Below, piece by piece: positions 41,643 to 50,703 of a stretch of 64,000 nt of DNA. Source of the stretch: CAZQVN01 sp964596775 (lineage in GTDB: Bacteria > Eisenbacteria > RBG-16-71-46 > JABDJR01 > JAWXBZ01); the NCBI GenBank assembly GCA_964596775.1, contig CAZQVN010000014.1:1-64000 (forward strand), read 5' to 3'. Each line of letters begins with the position of its first letter. Position 1 is the first letter of the stretch. Both the position numbers and the translations under genes were made by a program. The notes under the pieces were generated by a model. It saw only the letters and a list, made by a program, of their open reading frames with translations, had not been told where the DNA came from and searched no databases.

Positions 41643-42773
41643 ATGTCCGGAAACACAGGTTCCACGAACACCGTCTCCAAGGAAAAGCAGAAGGCGCTGG
41701 AAAACGCGATCACCGGGATCGAGCGTCAGTTCGGCAAGGGCTCGATCATGAAGCTGGGCGGGGAGCATCCCGTCCGCCAGCGCGTCGCTTCCATTCCGAC
41801 GGGTTCGATCGCCCTCGACGCGGCGCTCGGCATCGGCGGCGTTCCCCGCGGCCGGGTCGTCGAGATCTTCGGCCCGGAAGCCTCGGGAAAGACCACGCTC
41901 ACGCTGTCGATCATCGCCCAGGCCCAGAAGATGGGGGGCAACTGCGTGTTCATCGACGCGGAGCACGCGCTCCCCGCGGAGTACGCGGCCATGCTCGGCG
42001 TCGATCTCGACAATCTCCACGTCAGCCAGCCCGACACGGGGGAGGAGGCGCTGGAGATCGCCGATCAGCTCGTCCGCTCCGGGGCCATCGACGTCGTCGT
42101 CATCGACTCGGTGGCGGCACTCGTGCCGAAGGCGGAAATCGAGGGGGAGATGGGGGACAGCCACGTCGGCCTCCAGGCCCGCCTCATGTCGCAGGCGCTG
42201 CGCAAGCTCACCGGCTCCATCTCCAAGTCGAACACCACCGTCATCTTCATCAACCAGATCCGCATGAAGATCGGCGTGATGTTCGGCAGCCCGGAAACGA
42301 CCTCCGGCGGCAACGCGCTCAAGTTCTACGCGTCCGTCCGGCTCGACATCCGGCGCATCGCGTCGATCAAGGACGGCGACCAGGCCATCGGCAACCGCTG
42401 CAAGGTCAAGGTCGTGAAGAACAAGTGCGCGGCGCCGTTCCGCCAGGCGGAGTTCGATCTCTACTTTGCCGAGGGGATCAGCAAGGCCGGCGAGCTGCTG
42501 GATCTCGGCGTGGACAAGGGGATCATCGAGAAGAGCGGCACCTGGATGTCGTACGGCTCGGAGCGTCTCGGCCAGGGGCGCGAGAACTCGCGCCAGTTCC
42601 TCCGCAGCAATCCGGAGATCTTCGCCGAGATCGAGGCGAAGGTCCGCGCCGCCCTGGGGATCGGTCCCCAGGTCATCGAGGCCGCGGCCGCCGAGGCGGA
42701 CGCGGAAGCCGACGCGGCGCTGGAGACGGCCGGGGCCGGCAATGGCAAGCGGTCCGGCAAGTCGAAGTCCTGA
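41643..42773 (+). CDS. recA: Recombinase RecA
   Basis: A 376-aa DNA strand-exchange ATPase and SOS co-protease. Walker A is GPEASGKTT, and the invariant stretches FIDAEHALPAEYAAMLGVDL, LVPKAEIEGEMGDSHVGLQARLMSQALRKL and NTTVIFINQIRMKIGVMFGSPETTSGGNALKFYAS are present. The C-terminus is an Ala/Glu/Asp-rich tail (AAAAEADAEADAALETAG). The ATG at 41643 fits the family, with GAGGAG 13 bases upstream. I see no clear LexA box upstream. recX follows after four bases. Confidence 0.98.
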   Translation: MSGNTGSTNTVSKEKQKALENAITGIERQFGKGSIMKLGGEHPVRQRVASIPTGSIALDAALGIGGVPRGRVVEIFGPEASGKTTLTLSIIAQAQKMGGNCVFIDAEHALPAEYAAMLGVDLDNLHVSQPDTGEEALEIADQLVRSGAIDVVVIDSVAALVPKAEIEGEMGDSHVGLQARLMSQALRKLTGSISKSNTTVIFINQIRMKIGVMFGSPETTSGGNALKFYASVRLDIRRIASIKDGDQAIGNRCKVKVVKNKCAAPFRQAEFDLYFAEGISKAGELLDLGVDKGIIEKSGTWMSYGSERLGQGRENSRQFLRSNPEIFAEIEAKVRAALGIGPQVIEAAAAEADAEADAALETAGAGNGKRSGKSKS

Positions 42774-42777
42774 TCGG

Positions 42778-43287
42778 ATGGCGGGCGTCAAGCCCGAGCG
42801 GGTCCGGGATCCGGAAAAGATTCGCGAGCTGGCGCTCACGGCCCTGGAACGCCGCCGGCGCACGCGTTCGGAACTGTCCCGGATTCTGCGCCGCAAGGGG
42901 GTTCGGCCCGCGGATTACGATCCGATCCTCGATCGCCTGACCGAGGTCGGCCTGATCGACGATCTCGAATATGCCCGTGTGTTCATCGCGCGCCGTGCGG
43001 CCTCGAAGCCGCGCGGCGCTCGTCTTTTGCGGAACGAACTCCTCGTGAAGGGAGTGGCGCCCGACCTCATCGATACCGCGCTCGACGAGCGCGACGAGGA
43101 GGCGGACCCGGTCGACGACGCGCTGCGCGCCCTGAAGCCCCGTATCGCGCGACTGGCGGCGCTCGAACCGCGCGACCGCAAGGCGAAGGCCTGGCAGTAC
43201 CTGGCCCGCCGCGGCTTTTCCGGCGACGTCATCGAGCGGGCGGTGCGGGCGATGGGGAAGGATCTCGAGGCGGATGATTTCGAGTAA
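42778..43287 (+). CDS. recX: RecA regulator RecX
   Basis: A 169-aa helical protein that binds and inhibits RecA filaments. Three-helix repeats typical of RecX are visible: LALTALERRRRTRSELSRILRRKG, LTEVGLIDDLEYARVFIARRA and YLARRGFSGDVIERAV. Its start four bases after the recA stop means it is made with RecA. The 3' end overlaps the next gene start by 14 bases. Confidence 0.92.
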   Translation: MAGVKPERVRDPEKIRELALTALERRRRTRSELSRILRRKGVRPADYDPILDRLTEVGLIDDLEYARVFIARRAASKPRGARLLRNELLVKGVAPDLIDTALDERDEEADPVDDALRALKPRIARLAALEPRDRKAKAWQYLARRGFSGDVIERAVRAMGKDLEADDFE

Positions 43288-45447
43288 GGGCGTGATGCCG
43301 CTGTTCCTGGCGGCGGCGCTCACGGTCTTCCCGCCCCCGGTTCCCGGCGCGCCGATCGACCTCTCCGAAATTCTGAGCCTGAGGACCCCTCGCGACGTGG
43401 CGCTCTCGCCGGACGGTTCGCAGGTGGCGTTCACGGTCGGCTGGACGGACACGGCATCCGGGCGGTCGATGTCGGAGATCCGGATCGCGGAAACGGGCGG
43501 CACCCGGGAACCGGTCGTTCTCGTTCCGGCTTCGAAAGGACCCTGGTCGCCGGCGTTCTCTCCCGACGGAACCACCGTGGCGTTCTTTTCGGTGGACGGG
43601 AGCGGCCGCCAGGTCTGGACCGTGCCCGTTGCCGGCGGTTCCCCCGGGAAACTCACGAAGGCGAATCCGGTCCGGAGCTTCCGCTGGATGCCGGACGGGA
43701 GCGGGGTCGTCACGCTCGTGGAATCGCCGGGGCAGGCCCGTTCCTCCGACCCGGTGATCGAGGGCGCGCCGCGACCGAAGCTGGAGTTTCAGTTCACGGC
43801 GCTGGACGGTTCGATCCGGCGCACGCTGTTCCGGGGCGATGCCGGCATCGACGACTGGGACATCGATTCCGACGGTGCCCGCATCGTCTTTTCCTCGAAC
43901 GGAACCGGCGTGCCGGATCACGAGAATCGGTTCGACCTGTACGTGGCGACGCCGGCCGACGGAAGCGCGCGGCGGCTGACGTCCCGCTTCGGGCCGGAAA
44001 CGCATCCGAGGTTTTCCCCGGATGGAACGGTCGTGGCGTTTCAGGCGGATCAGGATACATCCGTCACATTTTCGCAGGAGGAGATTTTTATCGTGAAGAC
44101 AGCGGGTGGAGCGCCGGTCTGCCTCACGGCGGCCTGCGACTACCCGGTGACCGCTCCGCAGTGGCGGCNNNNNNNNNNNNNNNNNNNNNNNNNNNNNNNN
44201 NNNNNNNNNNNNNNNNNNNNNNNNNNNNNNNNNNNNNNNNNNNNNNNNNNNNNNNNNNNNNNNNNNNNCCGGTCTGCCTCACGGCGGCCTGCGACTACCC
44301 GGTGACCGCTCCGCAGTGGCGGCCCGACGGAACCGCGGTCGTTGCGGAACTCGCGGGACGGGCCACGAACTCGATCGTGGAAATCCCGCTCGACGGTTCT
44401 TTCGATCCGGAGGGGGACTGGCCCGATCCGAACCCCGACCCGAAGGATCGACCGGAGCCTTCGACGTACAGAGCCGTACTGGATTACTTTTGGAGCAGCT
44501 TCGACTCCGGCGTGGCCCTCGCCGCGGACCTGCGGGCGTTCATCAGCGAACCGTCCTGGAGTGCCGGAGCCTGCGCGTTCGTGGTTGTCAGGAGCGAAGA
44601 CCGGAGCGGGCTGAGGAGGCGCGGGCGCGCCATCAAGTTCGGCCGGGCGGAAGGGGGGCGCCCGCCCGCCTATCATCAAGCGCCCTCCATCAACGCCATC
44701 ACCTGGATCTCCTCCGACGGCACGGAAATCGGCGGGCTGCTCTACGGGAACGGCAGTCGCAATCTCCCCACCATCGTGATCCTCCACGGCGGCCCCTACA
44801 ACCGCGCCACCGCCCGTCTCGGCGGCAGCGACACGGCCGTTGTCCTGGCCTCCCGCGGCTACCTCGTGTTCATGCCGAACTACCGGGGGAGCAAGGGTTA
44901 CGGCGAAGCGTTCGGACAGGCGCTCCGCGGCGACCCCGGGCGCCTCGAACTCGAGGACATCCACACGGGCCTCGACAGCCTGATCGCCCGGGGGCTTGCG
45001 GATCCGGACAGACTCGGTATCCTCGGCTGGTCGTACGGCGGGTATCTCGTGAACATGGCGATCGCCACGTCGCAGCGTTTCCGGGCGGCCGTTTCGATGT
45101 ACGGCATGTCGAGCCTCGAAAACGATTTCTATTTCGGCGAATCGCCGTCGTACGAACTCGAGTACTTCGGCGGGGCGCCGTGGGACAAGCCGGACCTGTA
45201 CCGGGAGCGCTCGCCGCTGACGCATGTCGCCGGAGTCAGGACGCCGCTCCTGCTTCTGCACGGCGAGAACGACGCCAAGGTGTCCGTGATGCACGCGAAA
45301 GCGATGTGGACGGCCCTCACGACGCTCGACCGGACCGTGGAACTCGTCCGCTATCCGGGCGAGGGGCACGGGTTCCGGCAGTACGGACACAAGATCGACG
45401 CCGCCCGTCGGACGACGGCGTGGTTCGACACTCATTTGAGAAAGTGA
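43274..45447 (+). CDS. Exported S9-family prolyl-oligopeptidase-like peptidase (N gap inside)
   Basis: Deleting the N gap and one 55-bp copy gives one frame of 672 aa. A signal peptide (about 1-25) precedes a WD40/TolB-like propeller (SPDGSQVAFTVG, FSPDGTTVAFFS, FSPDGTVVAFQA). The alpha/beta hydrolase domain has the nucleophile in GWSYGGYLVNM (Ser535), Asp615 in LLLLHGENDAKV and His647 in GEGHGF. This is the dipeptidyl-aminopeptidase/acylaminoacyl-peptidase group. The ATG at 43274 lies inside the 3' end of recX; a second ATG at 43295 is possible. Probable location is the periplasm. Confidence 0.9.
44114..44323. other. Assembly gap: 100 N flanked by identical 55-bp copies
   Basis: N run at 44169-44268. 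The 55 bases at 44114-44168 recur exactly at 44269-44323. The gap falls in the propeller-to-hydrolase region of the S9 peptidase gene. Confidence 0.9.
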
Positions 45448-45451
45448 AACC

Positions 45452-47179
45452 ATGACCCGTTCGCATGCCGGTCTCCCGGCGCTCGTGATGATCGCCGCCC
45501 TGTTCGGTCCTGCCGCCGCGGGAGCGCAGAGAGCCGTTGCGGAAAACCCGGTCATTCCGGAGCCCGATCCGGTGCCTGTGGACATCGCCGCTCCGGCGGT
45601 GACCCCTTCCGTGATCTTCTACCAGGGGCGACTGACCGACGCCGGCGGGACTCCGCGGTCGGGTCCGGTCACGCTGGCCATCTCGCTGTATGCCGGCGCG
45701 TCGTCGGCCACGCCCCTCTGGACGGAAACGCATACCCTGGTGCCGCTGACCGACGGTGTGTTCAGCCTCCTGCTCGGCAGCCTCACCCCGTTTCCGGTCA
45801 ACGCGTGGACGGATCCGGACCGGTTCCTCGGAATCTCCGTGGACGGTACGCCGGAACTGACGCCGCGGCTCCGCCTTGCGTCGGTGCCGTTCGCCATGGA
45901 GGCGAACCGGCTGAACGGCAAGAGGTCCACCGACTTCGACACGTTCGGCTCCGCGGCGATCGCCGCCGCCGGGCTGGCATCGCAGCTCAACGGCTCCGAC
46001 GGCGATCCGCCCAACAGCGGATCGAACCAGGTGCACTGGAACAACCTCTACGGCATGCCCGCCGGATTCGCGGACGGCGTGGATTCCGTCGGCGCGGGCG
46101 TGACGGTGCACGGGCAGCTGACCGGCCTCTCCGCCAACGACCACCCGCAGTACGCGCTGAACTCGGTGCTGCAGGTGTCCGACGGGAGCGCCCCGAACCT
46201 CGGCTCCAACCGCGTGCACTGGGACAACCTCGGCGGCGTTCCGGCGCCGCTCGTGAGCCAGCAGCTGCCGAAGGAGTGGATCACGGCCGGATCCCTCGAC
46301 TCCACCCGGGTGGCCGCGGGCGGGCTCCGCGGCGCGAACATGGCCCTGGAGAGCATCGGGGCGGATCGCCTCGTTCCGGCGTCGATCGGTTCGCTGCAGG
46401 TGGCGGACGGCTCCCTCTCGGGTATCGACATCCAGAACGAGTCGGTCACCGGCACCGACATCCAGAACGGCAGCCTCACCGGTCTCGACATCCAGGACGA
46501 ATCGATCCTCACCAACGACATCACCAACGGAACGATCCTCGGCGTGGACGTGGCCCTGTCCACGATCACCGGGGCGCACATCGAGGACGGGTCGATCAAC
46601 GCGGAGGACCTGGCGCCGGGGATCGTCACCGGGATGACGCTCGCCGACAGTTCGATCGCGGGGCAGAAGCTGGTCACCGGAGCGGTGGGTCCGAGGGAAC
46701 TGGCGAACAACACCGTGGACGGCTCGAAGGTGGTGGACGGCTCGCTCGGCGCGGCGGAGCTCAAGGAGCCCCCGGGCGTGGCGTTCCGGAACCTGACCGG
46801 TTTCGCGGCCACGGTGGACAGCACGTCCGGCCAGGACATTCTCGCGGTGACGATGAACAGCCCCGGCCCCGGTTTCGTGATCGTTCACGGGGCGGCCCAG
46901 GTCTTTCTGCTGCACGACATCGGGATGGCTTCGACGGTGACGCTGGCCCTGTCGACGGTCAGCGGCGACGTGCCGGATTCCACGAACGCGGAGATTGCGC
47001 TCCCGGGCAGTTTTTCCTCGGAGCTCTACATCTTTCCGGTGGTCACCCAGAACGTGTTCCCCGTCCAGGCCGCCGGCCCGGTGACGTTCTACCTCACCGC
47101 GAAGAAGGGCACCCAGGTGCGCGACCCGAGCCTGCATGACGTGAGGATCCAGGCCACGTACGTTCCGCGGGAGTATTAG
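45452..47179 (+). CDS. Secreted protein with 32 consecutive pentapeptide-like repeats
   Basis: A 575-aa exported protein of unknown role. A signal peptide (about 1-25) leads to an N-terminal beta domain with VIFYQGRLTDAGGTPRSGPVTLAISLY and RLRLASVPFAMEANRLNG, a module common in large secreted proteins of environmental bacteria. Two copies of a W-x-N-L-x-G motif follow (HWNNLYGMPAGFADG and HWDNLGGVPAPL). Residues 280-439 are 16 gapless decapeptides, equal to 32 pentapeptides with a hydrophobic residue always at position 3. The last 125 residues form an all-beta C-terminal domain. It starts five bases after the S9 peptidase, so the two are probably co-transcribed; surface or fibre location is inferred. 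Confidence 0.8.
   Translation: MTRSHAGLPALVMIAALFGPAAAGAQRAVAENPVIPEPDPVPVDIAAPAVTPSVIFYQGRLTDAGGTPRSGPVTLAISLYAGASSATPLWTETHTLVPLTDGVFSLLLGSLTPFPVNAWTDPDRFLGISVDGTPELTPRLRLASVPFAMEANRLNGKRSTDFDTFGSAAIAAAGLASQLNGSDGDPPNSGSNQVHWNNLYGMPAGFADGVDSVGAGVTVHGQLTGLSANDHPQYALNSVLQVSDGSAPNLGSNRVHWDNLGGVPAPLVSQQLPKEWITAGSLDSTRVAAGGLRGANMALESIGADRLVPASIGSLQVADGSLSGIDIQNESVTGTDIQNGSLTGLDIQDESILTNDITNGTILGVDVALSTITGAHIEDGSINAEDLAPGIVTGMTLADSSIAGQKLVTGAVGPRELANNTVDGSKVVDGSLGAAELKEPPGVAFRNLTGFAATVDSTSGQDILAVTMNSPGPGFVIVHGAAQVFLLHDIGMASTVTLALSTVSGDVPDSTNAEIALPGSFSSELYIFPVVTQNVFPVQAAGPVTFYLTAKKGTQVRDPSLHDVRIQATYVPREY
46289..46768 (+). repeat. Coding repeat: 32 tandem pentapeptides (16 decapeptides)
   Basis: This segment encodes units such as GSLSG-IDIQN, ESVTG-TDIQN, GSLTG-LDIQD and SSIAG-QKLVT. 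The period is five residues without insertion or deletion over 160 residues. Position 3 is Leu, Ile, Val or Met in every unit, and position 2 is mostly Ser, Thr, Asp, Asn or another polar residue. This matches the A(D/N)LxX pattern of pentapeptide-repeat beta-helices, in a Ser/Asp-rich variant. Confidence 0.85.
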
Positions 47180-47183
47180 CGGC

Positions 47184-47216
47184 GAGCCGCCCGCGCGTCC
47201 TGCCCGCGGGCGGCTC
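47184..47216. terminator. Bidirectional terminator between convergent genes
   Basis: A perfect 12-bp stem (47184-47195 with 47205-47216, arm gagccgcccgcg) has a 9-base loop. It lies 5 bases after the pentapeptide-repeat gene and 13 bases beyond the stop of the minus-strand parvulin gene. There is no clear U-tract on either strand, but its location between convergent stops supports a shared terminator. Confidence 0.65.
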
Positions 47217-47228
47217 GTCAATACGTTC

Positions 47229-47792
47229 CTACTTCAGGCGCTTGATGATGTGCCAGCCGTACGGGCTCGTCTTCGGATCGAACTCGGCGATGTCGATGTT
47301 GCCCGGAGAAATCGCGAAGCCGACGTCGCCGAACGCGGCCACCATCTTGTCCCGCTGGAACTCGCCCTCCTTCGGCGGCACACCCTTGTTGGCCATCGAG
47401 TAGATCCCGGGAGCCGAGTCGTTCGTCCACTGGACGCACAGCGTGTCGAAGTCGGAACCCATGCGGGCCATCTCGAGGATCTCGTGGGCGAGATTCTTCG
47501 CCTCCTCCTTCGTTCTGGAGATCGGTCGGCCGGGGAGGCTTCCGTCGAACGCGATCAGGATGTGCTGCACGGTCACGTGCTGGGGCGTGACCTTCGGGGC
47601 GACGGGGATCGTTTCCTTTTTGTATTTCGACATGTCCACCTTGACTTCGGCCTTGGCCTCCGCCGCGGGCTTCGAGGCCGGAGCCGAAGCCGGGGCCGTG
47701 CCGTCGGGGGTGTGCGCGGACGCGGTGCCCGCGATCAGGGACAGCGCGATCGCCGCCGCGGACGCAATTTCGAAAGAGCGATTCCTGAGCAT
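47229..47792 (-). CDS. Exported parvulin-type peptidyl-prolyl isomerase
   Basis: A 187-aa periplasmic foldase. A signal peptide (about 1-26, AAAIALSLIAGTASA) is followed by an Ala/Pro/Lys spacer and a parvulin domain (about 70-187). Landmarks are VTVQHILIAFDGS, RTKEEAKNLAHEILEMARMGSDFDTLCVQWTND, MVAAFGDVGFAISPGNI and the end SPYGWHIIKRLK, the usual GWHIIxV motif. The ATG at 47792 has GGAGG 6 bases upstream. It resembles single-domain PpiC/PrsA-type isomerases. It is divergent from alaS. Confidence 0.9.
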   Translation of the reverse strand: MLRNRSFEIASAAAIALSLIAGTASAHTPDGTAPASAPASKPAAEAKAEVKVDMSKYKKETIPVAPKVTPQHVTVQHILIAFDGSLPGRPISRTKEEAKNLAHEILEMARMGSDFDTLCVQWTNDSAPGIYSMANKGVPPKEGEFQRDKMVAAFGDVGFAISPGNIDIAEFDPKTSPYGWHIIKRLK

Positions 47793-48035
47793 GCAAGTCC
47801 TCCATTGAGTGATCGTGACGAGGGGGCGAGTATAAGGCGTGCGGGCCTTTCCGTGAACAGGTCCGCGTTCCGGGCACTTCGGGCGACCGGCGTCCCGCTC
47901 GTGACGGAGGACCGGACCCTTTCCGGGAGCGACCGGAACTGTGGTAAATTCCGGCCCGCATTTGCCGCGAAAACAGTGAAAAGCCGGGTCCGCCCGCGCG
48001 CAGCAGGATCCCGTGGAAGGCAGGGGAAAGCGAAC

Positions 48036-50666
48036 ATGGTCCGTTCCGCCGACATCCGCAGAGAATATCTCGATTTCTTCAAGGCCCGCGATCATCGCAT
48101 CGTGCCGTCCTCGTCGATCGTTCCGGGAAACGACCCGACGCTCCTGTTCACGTCGGCCGGCATGGTCCAGTTCAAGGCGCTCTACGCGGCCACCGGGAAG
48201 CTGGAGTACACGCGGGCGGCGTCGGTGCAGAAGTGCTTCCGCGTCACCGACCTCGAACAGGTCGGCCGGACGCCGCGCCACTGCACGTTCTTCGAGATGC
48301 TCGGCAACTTCTCCTTCGGCGACTACTTCAAGCGGGAGGCGATCAGCTGGGCCTGGGAGTTCTGCACGGTCGTGCTCAAGATGGACGCGGACAGGCTGTG
48401 GCCGTCCGTGTACCTGGACGACGACGAGGCCGCCCTGATCTGGGAAAAGGAGATCGGCGTTCCGGCTGCGCGCATCGTGCGCCTCGGCAAGAAGGACAAC
48501 TTCTGGGGTCCGGCCGGTTCCACCGGCGCCTGCGGGCCGTGCAGCGAGATCTACTACGATCTCGGCCCGGACTTCGGTCCCGACACCGCGCGCCCCGGCG
48601 ACGAGCACGACCGCTACCAGGAATTCTGGAATCTCGTCTTTCCCCAGTTCTTCCAGGACGAAACCGGCCACCAGGGACCGCTGGCCAACCGCGGCATCGA
48701 CACCGGCATGGGGCTCGAGCGCCTCGTCCAGATCCTCAACGGCCAGGGCTCCGTCTTCGAGACGGACGCGTTCCGCCCGCTCATCGAGGCCGCCGCGGAC
48801 ATGTGCGGCCGTGATCCCGACTCCCCCGGTGCGAAGATTCCGCTCCGGATCGTGGCCGAGCATGCGCGGGCACTGACGATCGCGGTCACCGATGGCGTGT
48901 ATCCGGGCAACGAGGGGCGGGGTTACGTCGTGCGCCGCCTGCTCCGTCGCGCGGCCCGCCAGGGGCAGATCGTCGGCCTCGACGAGCCGTTCCTGTTCAA
49001 GCTGTCCGGCCTGGTCGTGGATCTCCTCGGCGATCACTACGTGGAGCTGAAGGAAGCCCGCGGGCGGGTGGCCTCGATCCTCAAGGCGGAGGAGGAGCGC
49101 TTCCAGTCCACGCTCAGCTCGGGGATGCACCGCTTCGAGGAGATCGCGGAAAGGCTGAAGGCGAAGGGGGAAACGCGGATCGGCGGCAGCGACCTCTTCC
49201 TGCTCTACGACACGTTCGGATTCCCGGTCGACCTGACCCGCGACATGGCGGAAGAAAAGGGGCTCACCGTCGACGAGCCCGGCTTCGAAACGGAAATGGC
49301 CCGCCAGGTGGAAAGGTCGCGCTCCGCGTCGAAGTTCGACAACGCCCCCGGCGAGAAGGAGCAGCCGTGGCGGTACACGGGCTCGGCCGGAGCCGAGACG
49401 CGGCACAGCGAATTCATCGGCTACGAGGAAACGGAGGCGCCCGTCGCGCTGGTCGCGTTCCGCCCGGCGGGCGACGACATCGAGTTCCTGCTCGACCGCA
49501 CGCCGTTCTACGCGGAGAGCGGCGGCCAGGTGGCGGACACGGGAACGCTCGCCTGCGGCGACGTCCGGATCGCGGTGACCCACGTGCGGAAGAACGACCG
49601 CGGCGAGATCATCCACCGCGGAGCGATCGCCGCCGGGGGGGCGGACACCTTCACGCCGCCGGCCGGTCCCTGGACCGCCTCCGTTCCGGTCGACGTCCGC
49701 CGGAGCACGGAGCGGAACCACACCGCCACCCATCTCCTGCACGCCGCGCTCCGCGCGGTTCTCGGCACGCACGTGGCCCAGGCGGGGTCGCTCGTGGCGC
49801 CGGACCGTCTCCGGTTCGATTTCCAGCACTTCGCGGCGATCACCGCGGGGCAGCGGGAAGAGATCGAGCGGATCGTGAATCGCGAGATCCTCGCCGACAC
49901 GCCGGTGGCCACCGAGTGGGACTCGCTGGAGGAGGCGCGGAAGAAGGGCTCGATGGCGCTGTTCGGCGAAAAATACGGGGACTGGGTCCGCCAGGTGATC
50001 ATCGGGGGGTTCAGCCGCGAACTGTGCGGCGGCACGCATGTCCGGCGCACCGGCGAGATCGGCGCGTTCCGCCTGCTCGTCGACGAGTCGGTGTCCGCCG
50101 GAACCCGCCGCGTCGAGGCGGCCACCGGCTGGAAGTCGGTCGACCTGCTCCGCGAGGACGAGGAGATGCTGGCCCGGTTGTCCGAGACGCTCCGGACCAC
50201 CCGCGGCGAACTCGAGGAGAAGGTCCGCGCCATCGTCGCGGACAACGAGGAACTCCGCCGCGAGCGCGACCGCATGAAGAGCGCCGCGGTGCTCGAGAGC
50301 GCGGGGAGTCTCGAGGGGCGGATCGTCGAGGTCGCGGGCGTCCGTTTCGTGGCCGCCGAGGTTCCGGCCGACAGCATGAATCACCTGCGCGAAGCCGCCG
50401 ACCGTCTCCGCCCGTTGCTGAAGAGCGGGGCGGCGGTGCTCGGGGCGAAGTTCGACGGCAAGGCGGCGTTCGTCGCCGTCGTTACCGACGACCTGGCCGG
50501 GTCGAGGCTCCGCGCCGACGCGCTCGTCCGCGACGTGGCGAAGATCGCCGGGGGCTCGGGCGGCGGCAAGCCGAACCTGGCCACGGCGGGTGCCAAGGAG
50601 CCGGACAAGCTGGACGAGGCGTTGAACGCGGCGCGGTCGCTCGTGGAAAAACAGCTCGCGGGTTGA
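48036..50666 (+). CDS. alaS: Alanyl-tRNA synthetase
   Basis: An 876-aa class II synthetase. The catalytic core has LLFTSAGMVQFK, RHCTFFEMLGNFSFGDYFK (motif 2) and GIDTGMGLERL (motif 3). The editing domain has HTATHLLHAAL and the CGGTH zinc motif. The C-terminal part (about 720-876) has coiled-coil and DHHA1-like regions ending IAGGSGGGKPNLATAGAKEPDKLDEAL. Length and order are standard. Its window contains a cognate tRNA-Ala(CGC) at 32794-32869. The ATG at 48036 has AGGGGAAAG upstream. Confidence 0.98.
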   Translation: MVRSADIRREYLDFFKARDHRIVPSSSIVPGNDPTLLFTSAGMVQFKALYAATGKLEYTRAASVQKCFRVTDLEQVGRTPRHCTFFEMLGNFSFGDYFKREAISWAWEFCTVVLKMDADRLWPSVYLDDDEAALIWEKEIGVPAARIVRLGKKDNFWGPAGSTGACGPCSEIYYDLGPDFGPDTARPGDEHDRYQEFWNLVFPQFFQDETGHQGPLANRGIDTGMGLERLVQILNGQGSVFETDAFRPLIEAAADMCGRDPDSPGAKIPLRIVAEHARALTIAVTDGVYPGNEGRGYVVRRLLRRAARQGQIVGLDEPFLFKLSGLVVDLLGDHYVELKEARGRVASILKAEEERFQSTLSSGMHRFEEIAERLKAKGETRIGGSDLFLLYDTFGFPVDLTRDMAEEKGLTVDEPGFETEMARQVERSRSASKFDNAPGEKEQPWRYTGSAGAETRHSEFIGYEETEAPVALVAFRPAGDDIEFLLDRTPFYAESGGQVADTGTLACGDVRIAVTHVRKNDRGEIIHRGAIAAGGADTFTPPAGPWTASVPVDVRRSTERNHTATHLLHAALRAVLGTHVAQAGSLVAPDRLRFDFQHFAAITAGQREEIERIVNREILADTPVATEWDSLEEARKKGSMALFGEKYGDWVRQVIIGGFSRELCGGTHVRRTGEIGAFRLLVDESVSAGTRRVEAATGWKSVDLLREDEEMLARLSETLRTTRGELEEKVRAIVADNEELRRERDRMKSAAVLESAGSLEGRIVEVAGVRFVAAEVPADSMNHLREAADRLRPLLKSGAAVLGAKFDGKAAFVAVVTDDLAGSRLRADALVRDVAKIAGGSGGGKPNLATAGAKEPDKLDEALNAARSLVEKQLAG

Positions 50667-50703
50667 CGCCGGGGAACGGAGCGCACTCGGCCCGGCGCGG
50701 GCG

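Noticed and set aside
39819..42896. 1025-codon minus-strand open frame across the hydrolase and recA
   Set aside because: Antisense shadow of recA and its neighbour; no motifs.
47793..50384. Long minus-strand extension upstream of the parvulin gene, antisense to alaS
   Set aside because: The parvulin has its own ATG, ribosome site and signal peptide at 47792; the extension is the shadow of alaS.
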